DNA of 64,000 bases from Planctomycetota bacterium (GCA_021776785.1 JAJFFF010000044.1:1-64000), one strand, 5' to 3'. Positions 26,635 to 36,376 are shown, numbered from the stretch's first letter. Notes: generated by a model not told the origin, from the letters alone. Made by a program: numbers and translations.

Positions 26635-27179
26635 CCCATCGCACTGGATTCACTCTCCTCGAGACCATCTTCGCGGCGCTGATCACGTTGGTCGGCGCGC
26701 TGATTGTGACCGAGGCGCTCCACGGATCGGAAGGCGCGTCGCACGCCGACATCAACAAGTCGCGAGCGATGCGCACCGGAGATGACCTGTTGCGCCGCAT
26801 CGGTCAGGAGGTTTCGCAATCCAGTGCGGACATCGATCCCTCGCTTCCACCCGACGAACAGCAACGCCTGTGGATCATCGGCAACGGCATCACGTTTCAA
26901 CGGGTCGCCGGGCACGAGCTCGATGGCGACCTGCTGACGGTGACGTGGTCCCCGCGTATCTCGTATCTGCACAACCCGTTGCTGCGGCAGGTGACGCGCA
27001 GCGTGGAAGGCGGCAACTCGCGCGTCATTGCGCGCGGCGTCACGGCGTTCTCCTGTCAGCGCGATGCGGCTGGCCAAGTGACGGTCAAGTTGGAGACGCG
27101 CGCCGGAGCAGCCCAACGCGGGCAGGAAGCGCGGCACCGCCATCGCCTCCGCATCGTACCGCGCAACCAGTTGCGCTAG
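26631..27179 (+). CDS. Type IV pilin-like pseudopilin (GspJ/PilW type)
   Basis: A 182-residue prepilin with the cleavage region HRTG-FTLLETIFAALITLVGALIV (Glu5 present). It is followed by an extended helix and a small beta domain, as in GspJ/PilW. It starts at GTG 26631, inside the stop of the preceding gene (GTGA), so translation is coupled. It is the last gene of the pseudopilin operon; gltX follows after 74 bases. The C-terminus is rich in Arg and His. Confidence 0.8.
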   Translation: MTHRTGFTLLETIFAALITLVGALIVTEALHGSEGASHADINKSRAMRTGDDLLRRIGQEVSQSSADIDPSLPPDEQQRLWIIGNGITFQRVAGHELDGDLLTVTWSPRISYLHNPLLRQVTRSVEGGNSRVIARGVTAFSCQRDAAGQVTVKLETRAGAAQRGQEARHRHRLRIVPRNQLR

Positions 27180-27253
27180 AGCCCACCGCAACGACCACGG
27201 GCGCCGTCGCAGGACGTAGTGGCCGACACGCATCGTGATACGATCCCCGCCCC

Positions 27254-28714
27254 ATGGTGGATCCGGTTGTCGTTCGCGCCGCTCCCAGCCCGACGGGGGA
27301 TCCCCACGTCGGCACGGCGTACGTTTGTCTTTTCAACTACGCGCTGCGCACAAAGCGCGGCGGTCGTTTCATTCTGCGCATCGACGACACGGATCGGACG
27401 CGGTACAACGCCGATTCCGAACGCAAGATCATCGAGGAGCTCGCCTGGCTTGGGCTCACCTTCGATGAGGGCCCGGAAACCGCGGGTGCGGACGGACCCT
27501 ATCGTCAGAGCGAACGCACGGCGATCTATCGCGAGGCCGTTCAGACGTTGATCGACAGCGGCGCCGCGTACCGGTGCGACTGCACGAAAGAACGACTCGA
27601 CGAAGTGAGGGCGGCGCAGCGCGCGCGGAAGGAACAGCCGCGCTACGACGGACACTGCCGCGAGCGCTCGGTCGCACCGGATGCACCGCACGTGGTCCGC
27701 TTGAAAGTACCGCGCGACGGCGAGACGAGTTTCCTCGACGGCTTGCGCGGAACGATCACCATCGCGAACTCCACCGTTGACGACCAGGTGTTACTCAAGA
27801 CGGATCAGCACCCGACCTATCACCTCGCGACCGTCGTCGATGATCATGCGATGGGCGTCACCCACATCCTGCGCGCCGAGGAGTGGATCAACTCCATGCC
27901 GAAACATGTCTTGCTCTACAAGGCGTTCGGCTGGGACATCCCGCAGCACTTTCACCTCCCGCTGCTCCGCAACCCGGATCGCTCCAAAATCTCGAAGCGC
28001 AAGAATCCGACGTCGATCACGTGGTACCGGGAGAACGGATTCCTGCCGGAAGCGCTGCTTAACTTCTTGGCGCTCATGGGCTTCAGCTTGGGCGATGACC
28101 AAGAAGAGTTCACGCTCGACGAGTTCGTTGCCGCGTTCGAGCCCGACGCGATCAAGACATCGGCGCCGGTCTTTGATCTGACCAAACTCGAGTGGCTCAA
28201 CGGCGTCTACATTCGCAAAACGCCCGCCCCAGTACTCGCGGCCAAACTTGTTGCGATCAGCCCGATGGCCGCGGCCGCCGACCGAACACTCCTCGAGGCG
28301 ATCGTTCCGCTCATCGCGGAGCGCATGAAACGATTGACCGAGTTTGAAGATCTCTGCGACTTCTTTTTCGTCGACAAAATTGAGCCGCGCTACGACGACC
28401 TGATTCCGAAAAAACGCACGGAGACCAACACTGCGGCCGTTTTGCGCGCCGCGCGCGACGTGGTTGCGAACAGCGAAACCCTGACGCCCGAGACGCTCGA
28501 AGCATCGCTCCGCGCGCTGGGCGAGGAAGTGAGTTGGAAGCCGCGCGAGTTGTTTATGTCCGTGCGCTTCGCCATCTCCGGGAAGAAAGTGACGCCGCCG
28601 ATCATCGAATCGATGTGCTTGCTTGGGAAAGCGGAGTGCATCGAGCGCCTAGACGACGCTATTGACGTGTTGGGCGATCCGGAGAACCCGATCCTTGCCG
28701 CGCCTAGTTCTTAG
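27254..28714 (+). CDS. gltX: Glutamyl-tRNA synthetase
   Basis: A 486-residue class I aminoacyl-tRNA synthetase that charges tRNA-Glu (or also tRNA-Gln in bacteria without GlnRS). It shows the nucleotide-binding motif PSPTGDPHVGT (HIGH as HVGT, 18-21) and KISKR in place of KMSKS (about 243-247), together with FILRIDDTDRTRY and the C-terminal anticodon-binding domain. The length is normal. It starts at ATG 27254; the next small gene begins inside its 3' end. Confidence 0.95.
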   Translation: MVDPVVVRAAPSPTGDPHVGTAYVCLFNYALRTKRGGRFILRIDDTDRTRYNADSERKIIEELAWLGLTFDEGPETAGADGPYRQSERTAIYREAVQTLIDSGAAYRCDCTKERLDEVRAAQRARKEQPRYDGHCRERSVAPDAPHVVRLKVPRDGETSFLDGLRGTITIANSTVDDQVLLKTDQHPTYHLATVVDDHAMGVTHILRAEEWINSMPKHVLLYKAFGWDIPQHFHLPLLRNPDRSKISKRKNPTSITWYRENGFLPEALLNFLALMGFSLGDDQEEFTLDEFVAAFEPDAIKTSAPVFDLTKLEWLNGVYIRKTPAPVLAAKLVAISPMAAAADRTLLEAIVPLIAERMKRLTEFEDLCDFFFVDKIEPRYDDLIPKKRTETNTAAVLRAARDVVANSETLTPETLEASLRALGEEVSWKPRELFMSVRFAISGKKVTPPIIESMCLLGKAECIERLDDAIDVLGDPENPILAAPSS

Positions 28715-28931
28715 ACTCACGCCGCTGGCTAAGTGGGCCGCGAGCATGGCCGGCATCGGCGCCATGGGCGCGGTCTACGGTAGGCTCAAAGACGCACCCA
28801 CCATCGGCGGCATCGGCTCCGCCGTGTTTTTTGTAAGCGTCGTTCTCTACTACTTCGAACGCTACCGCATGATGAAGCGCGCGAGTGGTGAACGGCGCGA
28901 AGAGACGCAGCGCAAAATCGACGACGCGTAG
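28695..28931 (+). CDS. Small membrane protein overlapping gltX
   Basis: A 78-residue protein starting at TTG 28695, 20 bases before the gltX stop, with GGAGAA upstream inside gltX. Hydrophobic segments near residues 12-30 and 38-55 suggest two membrane helices. A charged tail follows (YRMMKRASGERREETQRKIDD). No family was recognised. The overlap suggests coupling to gltX. Confidence 0.5.
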   Translation: MPRLVLRLTPLAKWAASMAGIGAMGAVYGRLKDAPTIGGIGSAVFFVSVVLYYFERYRMMKRASGERREETQRKIDDA

Positions 28932-28964
28932 CGCGTCCGCCGAACCGAAGGCGAGCAGCGCGTA

Positions 28965-30950
28965 CTAGACCGACATCGAAAGCGCATCGCTGAGTGCCGA
29001 GCACAGATCCGTAATTCGATACGGCTTTTTGAGGCAGCTGGCGACGCGAATGCCTTGCGTATGCCCCATCGCCGCGTCCACGTCGTGGCCTGACGACAAG
29101 ATGATCGGCAAGCCCGGCTCGATGTCGCGGATCGCACGCGCTGCTTCCCAGCCGTTCATGACGGGCATCGCGATGTCGAGTACGACGCCGCGGATTTCGG
29201 AGCGGCGTTCGCGCACGCGGTCGACGGCTTCTTGACCATTGGTCGCAACAATGACGTCGTAACCCAGGCCCTCCAGCATTTCGGCGCCGACTTCGCGCAT
29301 CAGTTGTTCATCGTCGACCAGGAGAATCAAGCCGCCACCGCTTCTGGTGCCGGTTTGGTTCGCCGCTTCGGCGCGCGCAGGGCGGCGCCCCGACGAGGGC
29401 AACGCGATATGCACGCACGTCCCTTGGCCCGGCGCGCTGGTGATGTCGATGCTTCCGCCGTGCCGTTCGACCACGCGATACGCCATGTACAACCCGAGCC
29501 CGCTACCGCGCGTCTCGGACTTTGTGGTGAAGAACGGATCGAACACCTTCTCCAACGTCGCCGCGTCCATGCCGCTGCCGGTATCGCGCACGCGGATGCG
29601 CATCCCGTCTTTTCCGCCGCTTGCCGCCTCGAGCGTGAGGACGCCGCCGTCGGGCATCGCATCCCGCGCGTTGAGGGCAAGATTGAGGATCACTTGATGG
29701 AGCTGGCTTTCGTCGCAAACAGCGAGCGGCAGGTCCGCTTCGGTTTGTACACGCACTTCGACGGCCGCGTCGAGTGTTTCGACGAGGAGCCCCGCGATCT
29801 CATTGAGCACGCGAGTCACGTCGAAGGCTTCGACGCGCACTTCCTTATCGCGCACAATACCGAGTAGCTGGCGCGTGACGTCGCTGGCGCGGTCCGCGGC
29901 CTTCTCGATCGACGCGACGTAGCGCACGGCTTTGTGGCCCTCGTCGAGACATGTTTTCGCGAGTGACGCGTATCCCAAAATCCCACCGAGCAGGTTATTG
30001 AAGTCGTGGGCGATGCCGGAGGCCAACGTTCCAACGCTCTCCATTTTTTGCGCGCGCATCAGTTGGGCCAGCATGCGTTGGCGCTCCGAGATGTCGGCCA
30101 CCGCGAGCAAGTTGGCGCTCGCGCCGGCGAACATGATCGCGCCCGTTCGCACCGTCACTGCGAGCTTGTCGCCGTCGCGACGGACGAGCCGCGCCTCGCG
30201 TTCGCCCGGAAGCGCCGCGAACCGGTCGTGTTCAATGAGATCGTCAACGGACGCGCCGATCAGCGCGCGCGACTCCACGCCCAGCATCGCCGAGATGCGG
30301 CTGTTGGCGAACAACACGGTGCCTTTGCGCTCGATCAAGATGCCATCGTGGCCCTGCTCCACCACCGCTGCATACTGCTGCTGGGACTCGCGCAATTTGG
30401 ACGCGAGGTGACGGTTATGGACCAGCACGCCGATCAGCTTGATGAAACGATCGACGGTCGCGAGTTCCTCGGAAAGTTCACGCGCCGACGGGCGCAATCC
30501 ACTCGCGGGATTGTCGAGTGACACGATGCCGTGAATCCGCGTATCCGCGCCGCGCACAAACACCATCAGACGGTCGGCAGGGCGCCAGTCGCCGGACGTA
30601 TCCTCCGACAGCGTGAACGATCCGCTAAACGGAACCGCGCTGCCTTCGGGGATGAAGCAAATGTTGGTGCCCGCGATCCGGTGGTTGCGCCAGATGAGCT
30701 CGCGCTTCTGGCGGCGTCGCTCCCGTGTCGTTCGGCGCGCGGTCTCTAGGAAACGCTGACGCATCTCCTCGCTGCCGCCCTCCAGGCCGATGTAGATGTC
30801 GTCCCCGAAGTAAAGCGAAATCAGGGCCGTCCGGTAGGAGCAAATCTGCACGACACGGCGGCACACACGGTCAACAATCTCCTGGACGTCATCCAGGGCG
30901 TTGACCTCGGTGAGGCCGCTCAGAACAATTTCCGCCTGGTTCGCTTCCAT
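28965..30950 (-). CDS. Hybrid sensor histidine kinase with GAF, PAS and receiver
   Basis: A 661-residue cytoplasmic kinase without membrane helices. A GAF-like N-terminal domain (about 10-190) is followed by a PAS domain (about 205-315), HisKA with H box GIAHDFNNLLGGILG (about 335), HATPase_c with LNLALNARDAM, DTGSGMD and GSGLGLYMAYRVVERHGG, and a C-terminal receiver (about 540-655: ILLVDDEQL, phospho-Asp in VVLDIAMPVMNG, Lys in LKKPYR). The H-box type matches NtrB-like kinases. ATG 30950 is chosen because longer frames run into the divergent neighbour. No dedicated output regulator is adjacent. Confidence 0.88.
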   Translation of the reverse strand: MEANQAEIVLSGLTEVNALDDVQEIVDRVCRRVVQICSYRTALISLYFGDDIYIGLEGGSEEMRQRFLETARRTTRERRRQKRELIWRNHRIAGTNICFIPEGSAVPFSGSFTLSEDTSGDWRPADRLMVFVRGADTRIHGIVSLDNPASGLRPSARELSEELATVDRFIKLIGVLVHNRHLASKLRESQQQYAAVVEQGHDGILIERKGTVLFANSRISAMLGVESRALIGASVDDLIEHDRFAALPGEREARLVRRDGDKLAVTVRTGAIMFAGASANLLAVADISERQRMLAQLMRAQKMESVGTLASGIAHDFNNLLGGILGYASLAKTCLDEGHKAVRYVASIEKAADRASDVTRQLLGIVRDKEVRVEAFDVTRVLNEIAGLLVETLDAAVEVRVQTEADLPLAVCDESQLHQVILNLALNARDAMPDGGVLTLEAASGGKDGMRIRVRDTGSGMDAATLEKVFDPFFTTKSETRGSGLGLYMAYRVVERHGGSIDITSAPGQGTCVHIALPSSGRRPARAEAANQTGTRSGGGLILLVDDEQLMREVGAEMLEGLGYDVIVATNGQEAVDRVRERRSEIRGVVLDIAMPVMNGWEAARAIRDIEPGLPIILSSGHDVDAAMGHTQGIRVASCLKKPYRITDLCSALSDALSMSV

Positions 30951-31061
30951 TCCACTCCACGCTGTTTGCCCGCGACCCGTGTTCCAGTATCGTCGGACAC
31001 GATCCGGGCTTGAGGCGCTACATCCATTGCCGGCGCCCCGTTCTCCGATTGAAGAATAGAA

Positions 31062-33692
31062 TTGAAAACAACCGTGGGCAACGCGTATCTGGCAGCGCTT
31101 CTTTTTGGTTCCGGCGCCGCGGCGTTGGTTCTCGAAGTTTGCTGGTTTCGACGGACCGCTCAGGTCGTGGGCGCGACGTCGATCGCCATGGCCGGCGTCT
31201 TCGCAGCCGTGATCGGCGGCATGGCGATTGGCTCGTTTTGGCTCGGCAAGCGCGCGGACCGCACGCACCGGCCCCTGCGGCTGTACGCGCTGCTGGAACT
31301 CGGAGTGGCGATCTTGGGACTGACAAGTCCCTGGCTACTTCAGGCTTCGCAGCCGTTGTTTGACGCGATCACAGCGCTCGACGCGGCACCTTGGATGCGT
31401 GCATCGGCTCGTTTCGTCCTGTGCGTTGTGTTGCTCGCGCCCGCTGCGATCTTAATGGGTGGCACGCTGCCGGTCATGGCTTGCGCGCTGCGCGAGCGAC
31501 ATCGCACGCGCGGGCGTAGCATCGGTGCCCTATATGCGGCCAATACGTTGGGCGGTGTCGCTGGAACACTGCTCGCCGGTTTTTGTCTCATTCCGAGACT
31601 GGGATTGGCGCAAGCGACGCGTGTCGGTGCTCTGTTCTCGTTGCTGGCCGCCGCCGGGGCGTTCTTTGCACGCGGACGGCGCCGTGAAACGGTATCGCAG
31701 GTCATCGAACGCGGGCCCGACGTGGCGGCGACGCGCCGCGCCGTTCGACTCTACGCGTTCAGTGGGTTCTTGGGCCTCGCGGCCGAGATCGCGTTCACGC
31801 GCCAGCTCGTCTTGGTGTTCGGGTCGACGACGTACGCGTTCACCACCATGCTCGCGGTGTTTTTGACCGGCATCGGAATCGGCGGCGCGGTCGGGGCTCG
31901 ATGGGCGCGTCAACGCGAAGGGCATCTCGCGCATCTCGAGAGCGTCGTCGCGGCGACGGCCATGTTGCTCGCCGTTGGGGCGATCGCGGTGTACGCCCTC
32001 CCCGGGCTGTACTTGGAAGCGTTTGTGCGCTGGGGGGACAGCTTCTCGCAGGCGACCGTCACGCGCTTTTTGCTCAGCGCGGTCGTGCTGTTGCCGGGCG
32101 CGATCGGACTGGGCGTCGCGTTTCCTCTGGCCGTGCATGTCACGACCGCGGGCGAGGTCGGAGCGGGAACCGGACGGCTCTACGCGGCCAACACACTCGC
32201 CTCCATCGCCGGTTCGACGGCGGCCGTGTTCTTCTTCGTGCCTCAACTGGGCCCGCACCTCACCGTCGCCGGGATCGCGGTGATCGTTGGGCTCTACGCC
32301 GCGTCGCGGACGCGCCGGCCCTTCCTGTTGCTCTGCACCCTGGGCGCGGCGCTTGCCTGCCTGCCTCCGCCGGAGCGCGCCCGCGAACGCTTGCTCAGCG
32401 GCGTCTACTTCGTGCCCGAAATGTACGCGAGTCGCGAGCACGGCATCTTTGAAGATACGTGGGCGCTCGGCGCCGACATTCCGTTTGCGCGGTATGGACA
32501 GGATTCGACCATCGCGATCTGGCGCTGGAGCGGGACGTCCAACCTCCTGATCGACGGCAAGGCGGTCGCGACCAATCAAGTGCTCGCGGACGACCATCAT
32601 CTTGCGATGCTCGGTCACGCACCGATGCTCCTCCACCCCAACCCGCAGCGCGTCGTCATCGTCGGGCTAGGCATGGGTACGACGTACCGCGCCGTGTCCC
32701 TGCACAAGCCGGAGGTGCTGCGCGTCGTCGAATTGGAACGCGAAGTCGGCCACGCCGCAGAGTTCTTGGGGCGTCGCCCGAAGGACCTTGTGATCAACGA
32801 CGCGCGTTCGTATCTGCGCGCGACCGACGAACTGTTTGACGTCATTACGAGCGACCCGATTCACCCTTGGGTGCGTGGCGGCGGTGACCTCTACACGCGC
32901 GAATATTTTGAGTCGTGCCGTGATCGTCTCGCGCCCGACGGCATCGCGTGCCAGTGGCTCCCGCTCTATCAGATGAGCGTGCGCGACGTGAAAGATATCG
33001 TGAAGACGTTTTGCACCGTGTTCGAACAGGCGGAAGCGTACTTCGGCGGCGGCGACCTTGTGCTGGTCGGAAAGTCAGGCGGGGCGTTTCTCGCGCCGCG
33101 CGCCCCGACGGGCCCCGTCGCGGAGGCCATGCTCGACTTAGGCACGCGGCGACTCACGCTCCTGCGCGTCGCCCAGCGTCCCGCGCTTTGGGCCGCTTCC
33201 CAGGACGGCACGGTTTTGGACGACGACGCTTTGCGCTTGGAGTTTTCGACCCCGCGCTATGTGCTCAATCAAGAGCTCAGCAAGGTGTTTCGTTGGGCGC
33301 ACAACCTCTGGGAACGCAAGCAGCCGCCGTTCGCGACCATTCTCCGCGCGCAGATTGCCCGCTATGAGGGACGCTGGGCCGACAGCGATCGCATCACGGC
33401 CATGGCCCTGCGCAAGCACCCCCGCAGTCGATTCGTCGCGCGTTACGCCGGCGAGGCCGCGCTGCTGGACGCCGAAACCAGCGCCCGCGAAACGGACTTC
33501 GAAGCCGCCCACGCGTATCTAGCGACGGCCCGAAAACTCCTGGGTGATGACCACCGGCTCCTCGGCGTCAGCGCGATCGTCGAAGAAGCCGCGGGCAACA
33601 ACGAAAAGGCCAAAGCACACGTCGAAGAGCTCCTAAAAAGGTGGCCGAAGTCCAAGTACCTAAGACGCTGGAAAAAGAACCTAACCAAGTAA
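31062..33692 (+). CDS. Membrane-fused spermidine synthase-like protein
   Basis: An 876-residue protein starting at TTG 31062. The N-terminal part (about residues 1-450) has about 12-14 membrane helices of the MFS/SpeE-membrane type. Residues about 470-740 form a spermidine-synthase-like Rossmann domain (RVVIVGLGMGTTYRAV, VVELEREV, DVITSDPIHPW). The C-terminal 120 residues are helical and TPR-like. Polyamine activity is uncertain in this fused family, so the substrate is not named. Hairpin element B begins just after its stop. Confidence 0.78.
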   Translation: MKTTVGNAYLAALLFGSGAAALVLEVCWFRRTAQVVGATSIAMAGVFAAVIGGMAIGSFWLGKRADRTHRPLRLYALLELGVAILGLTSPWLLQASQPLFDAITALDAAPWMRASARFVLCVVLLAPAAILMGGTLPVMACALRERHRTRGRSIGALYAANTLGGVAGTLLAGFCLIPRLGLAQATRVGALFSLLAAAGAFFARGRRRETVSQVIERGPDVAATRRAVRLYAFSGFLGLAAEIAFTRQLVLVFGSTTYAFTTMLAVFLTGIGIGGAVGARWARQREGHLAHLESVVAATAMLLAVGAIAVYALPGLYLEAFVRWGDSFSQATVTRFLLSAVVLLPGAIGLGVAFPLAVHVTTAGEVGAGTGRLYAANTLASIAGSTAAVFFFVPQLGPHLTVAGIAVIVGLYAASRTRRPFLLLCTLGAALACLPPPERARERLLSGVYFVPEMYASREHGIFEDTWALGADIPFARYGQDSTIAIWRWSGTSNLLIDGKAVATNQVLADDHHLAMLGHAPMLLHPNPQRVVIVGLGMGTTYRAVSLHKPEVLRVVELEREVGHAAEFLGRRPKDLVINDARSYLRATDELFDVITSDPIHPWVRGGGDLYTREYFESCRDRLAPDGIACQWLPLYQMSVRDVKDIVKTFCTVFEQAEAYFGGGDLVLVGKSGGAFLAPRAPTGPVAEAMLDLGTRRLTLLRVAQRPALWAASQDGTVLDDDALRLEFSTPRYVLNQELSKVFRWAHNLWERKQPPFATILRAQIARYEGRWADSDRITAMALRKHPRSRFVARYAGEAALLDAETSARETDFEAAHAYLATARKLLGDDHRLLGVSAIVEEAAGNNEKAKAHVEELLKRWPKSKYLRRWKKNLTK

Positions 33693-33701
33693 CCAAACCC
33701 A

Positions 33702-33975
33702 CCCCAACGCGGTACCGGGTTGGATTTTTTCGGCCGTAACCTGTTGATAGTAATTAAGTTGTGTCGTCAAAGTGCGGCATTGATGCCGCACTTCGGCCGC
33801 TCGCTCGCGCAGGGGAGGCCGCGGATACACGATTGGGGGGCGAATCGCCAAAGAACGGAGGCCCCAGACAGCTGAAGTGCGACAAAATTGCCGCACCTTG
33901 CCGCTCTAACCTGTTTGCAGACAGTCCCTTACAGAAGAAAATTTTCAACCCGGTACCGCATTGGGTTGATTTGTT
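33702..33975. repeat. Hairpin element B with terminal inverted repeats
   Basis: The termini are CCCAACGCGGTACCGGGTT (33703-33721) and AACCCGGTACCGCATTGGG (33947-33965), matching element A, again with GGATTTTTT and GATTTGTTT to their right. Internal hairpins are AGTGCGGCAT-tg-ATGCCGCACT (33771-33792) and AAGTGCGACAAAATTGCCGCACCTT (33875-33899). The middle part differs from A. It is non-coding and fills the 296-base gap between the spermidine-synthase-like gene and a small gene. Confidence 0.8.
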
Positions 33976-33988
33976 TCATACTTCTTTT

Positions 33989-34336
33989 ATGGCCAATTGT
34001 GATGAGGGGTACTCCTGCGATCGGTGTGGGGCGTATGTCGAGAACGTGGAAGTGTCGGAGCTCTACCTTCGGTTCGTGATGGGAGCGGTGGCGCTCGATG
34101 AGTTGCCGCGGGAGCCCGAGCGGCACCTTCGGTGTGCGCCGGAGTTTGCTCAGTTCATCGTGGATCCCGCGTTCGAACCCGTCGCGTGCGACGACCCGGA
34201 ACTCGACAAGCGCCGGCTGCCCGCCGAACTCGTCGCACGGCAAGAAGAGGTTTTCACACGGGCGTGGCGCCGACTGCGCGAGGTGCGCGAGTTGGGGTTG
34301 GCCGTCGATGAGTACCCGTTGACGAGCGTGTCGTAG
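33989..34336 (+). CDS. Small protein with a zinc-ribbon-like Cys pair
   Basis: A 115-residue protein. MANCDEGYSCDRCGAYVENV at the N-terminus has a CxxC pair, with further Cys residues near 44 (LRCAPEF) and 60 (PVACDD). It may bind one zinc ion. The rest is helical and acidic. No family was recognised. ATG 33989 is preferred because the frame upstream runs through hairpin element B, which ends about 14 bases before. Confidence 0.6.
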   Translation: MANCDEGYSCDRCGAYVENVEVSELYLRFVMGAVALDELPREPERHLRCAPEFAQFIVDPAFEPVACDDPELDKRRLPAELVARQEEVFTRAWRRLREVRELGLAVDEYPLTSVS

Positions 34337-34349
34337 CGCGTCGCGCGGA

Positions 34350-34787
34350 CTACCAGCCCAGCGCGATGGTGACCGGTCCGTCGTTGTGGATTTCGACGTC
34401 CATCATGGCGCCGAACCGCCCCGTGGCGACCGAGACGCCGTGATGCACGAGGCGAGCGCAGAATCGTTCATAAAGAGCGCGACCATCGGCGGGCGCGGCG
34501 GCCTGGGCAAAGGAAGGCCGATTGCCTTTGCGCGTGTTCGCGCAAAGCGTGAACTGCGAGATAACGAGAGCAGCCCCACCGACGTCGAGAAGCGAAGCAT
34601 CGATCGGTTTCGATTCGCCGCGAAAGATACGGAGCTTGGCAACCTTGTCCGCAAGCGTTTCGGCGTCGGCCGACGTGTCGGTCGCCATCACGCCGAGCAA
34701 GACGACGACGCCCGCGCCGATCTCGCCGACCGTTTCGTTGGCAACGCGGACCGCGCCACGGGAAACTCGCTGAATGACCGCTCGCAC
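34350..34787 (-). CDS. dtd: D-aminoacyl-tRNA deacylase
   Basis: A 145-residue enzyme that removes D-amino acids (and Gly) mischarged on tRNA. The conserved SQFTLCANTRKGNRPSF and the C-terminal NDGPVTIAL stretch (Gly-Pro motif) form its active site. The length is exactly that of DTD1. It starts at GTG 34787, eight bases after the stop of the kinase gene at 34796, and is the last gene of that minus-strand run. Confidence 0.95.
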   Translation of the reverse strand: MRAVIQRVSRGAVRVANETVGEIGAGVVVLLGVMATDTSADAETLADKVAKLRIFRGESKPIDASLLDVGGAALVISQFTLCANTRKGNRPSFAQAAAPADGRALYERFCARLVHHGVSVATGRFGAMMDVEIHNDGPVTIALGW

Positions 34788-34795
34788 CGGAGCGA

Positions 34796-35977
34796 TTATT
34801 CCAGGTCTGCAACGCTCGGAACAGGTCCAGCGGGTTCTGAGGGCGCAGCCGCGCAGGGGAGCGTGAACGAAAAGACCGAGCCCTTACCCGTACCGTCGCT
34901 GTGAGCGCGGATTTCGCCGCCCATGCGCGTGACGAGATCGCGACAGATCGAAAGGCCAAGGCCGGTTCCACCACTCCATTCGGCGTCCGCGCCGTCCACC
35001 TGATGGAAGCGTTCAAAGATGGCCTCGAGTTCGTGCTCGGGGATGCCAACGCCGGAGTCGCGCACCGAAAAGCGCGCGATCTCACCGTCGGCATGCACCG
35101 ATACGACGACATCGCCGGAGCGCGTGAACTTGATCGCGTTGCCCACGAGGTTGATAAGCACCTGCATCACCTTGCTGCGATCAGCAAGAACAACAATGCC
35201 GCCCTGGACGTCGCCACGCAACACGAGATTGCGTTCGCGACGATCGACTTCCAGCATGCGCAACACGTCGCTGACGAGTTCGCGCGGATCAACAACTTCG
35301 ATCCGCACTTTGAGCATGCCCTCTTCGACTTCGGTCATGGTCAACACGTCCTGCACGAGCGTAAGGAGGTGCGTCGCACTCATGCGCGCATTCTCCAAAA
35401 ATTCGCGCCGCTCGGCCTCGTTCTCGTAGACGCCGTCGAGCAAGAGCTTGAGGTAACCCAAAATCGAGTTCAACGGCGTGCGCAAGTCATGCGAAACGTT
35501 GGTCAAGAACTTGGATCGGCGCTGATCGGACTCGGCCAGTCGCTCGTTGACTTCTTCGGCAAGCCGCGAACGCTCATGCACCTCCGCGAGCACCGCGCGC
35601 AAATCGGCGGTCCGCTCTCGAACTTGCGACTCCAGTCCGCGCCGCGTCTCCCCCAAATGATCGACCATGCTATTGAGCAACCGAGCCGTTCGCGCCAAGT
35701 CGTCGTGGCCACGCGCCGGAATGCGCCACTCGCGATCACCCGCCGCAAACCGTTGCGCGCCGTTCAGAATGCGGCGCAGCGGGCGCGCGACAAAGAGGTA
35801 GTGCGCCGCCGCCGTCGCAAGAACGACCGTGGCCACGATCACCGTGCAAACGCCAGGTCCGCCGAGTCCACCGGACACTGCAAAAAACGACGCCGGAACC
35901 ACGGCGGCGATTCCAAACGTCAAAAACTTCGACCAGAGCGGCACGATAGACCTCAAGTGCCTATCGACATACTGCAA
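34796..35977 (-). CDS. HAMP-containing sensor histidine kinase
   Basis: A 393-residue inner-membrane kinase. Two membrane helices (about 14-35 and 42-62) lie nearly back to back with almost no periplasmic domain. They are followed by HAMP (about 62-115), a coiled coil (about 115-160), HisKA with FLTNVSHDLRTPLNSILGYL (His near 167) and HATPase_c with NLVGNAIKFT, DSGVGIPE and GTGLGLSICRDLV. It may sense a membrane or cytoplasmic state. No response regulator gene is adjacent; dtd follows in the same operon. Confidence 0.85.
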   Translation of the reverse strand: MQYVDRHLRSIVPLWSKFLTFGIAAVVPASFFAVSGGLGGPGVCTVIVATVVLATAAAHYLFVARPLRRILNGAQRFAAGDREWRIPARGHDDLARTARLLNSMVDHLGETRRGLESQVRERTADLRAVLAEVHERSRLAEEVNERLAESDQRRSKFLTNVSHDLRTPLNSILGYLKLLLDGVYENEAERREFLENARMSATHLLTLVQDVLTMTEVEEGMLKVRIEVVDPRELVSDVLRMLEVDRRERNLVLRGDVQGGIVVLADRSKVMQVLINLVGNAIKFTRSGDVVVSVHADGEIARFSVRDSGVGIPEHELEAIFERFHQVDGADAEWSGGTGLGLSICRDLVTRMGGEIRAHSDGTGKGSVFSFTLPCAAAPSEPAGPVPSVADLE

Positions 35978-36080
35978 GACCTCGCTAAAACGCGTATCGG
36001 GCGGGCCCTGCGGACCCGGCGAGCCTCGATTCGCGGCCTCTCACGCGTGGAGCGCGCGGTGACGGTCGATCAGCGACGCG

Positions 36081-36374
36081 CTACGGGTAGAGCCAAGCGA
36101 TGCGCTCGCCGAATTGCGCCATCAGGTCGTTGACCCACTGGTGCTTGCTCGTCTCGTGCGTCGCGAGAAGTGCATCCAAGTCTGGCTGATCGGCGCTCCC
36201 GAGCTCATCTTCGATGGAGTACGGGCCGGGCTTCGACGTGGTGTGCAACGAGCCGGCACCATCGCTCTCAAACCACACGTAAATCGTCTCCGTGTGGTCG
36301 CCCGCGAACCGGAACTTGTAGACGCTGGTGGCGCCGCGGTCCGCAAACTCGAAGTGCGTTTCGTTCCTCGCCAT
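36081..36374 (-). CDS. Small protein of unknown function after icmF
   Basis: A 97-residue protein starting with ATG two bases after the icmF stop, so almost certainly co-translated with it. It looks like a small alpha-beta protein with aromatic strands (SVYKFRFAGDHTETIYVWFE). No family was recognised. It may be a partner of the mutase, but no evidence beyond position supports that. Confidence 0.6.
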   Translation of the reverse strand: MARNETHFEFADRGATSVYKFRFAGDHTETIYVWFESDGAGSLHTTSKPGPYSIEDELGSADQPDLDALLATHETSKHQWVNDLMAQFGERIAWLYP

Positions 36375-36376
36375 GA

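Noticed and set aside
31530..32636. Antisense open frame of 368 codons opposite the spermidine-synthase-like gene
   Set aside because: Arg/Glu/Gln-rich translation typical of shadow frames in GC-rich DNA; no motif.
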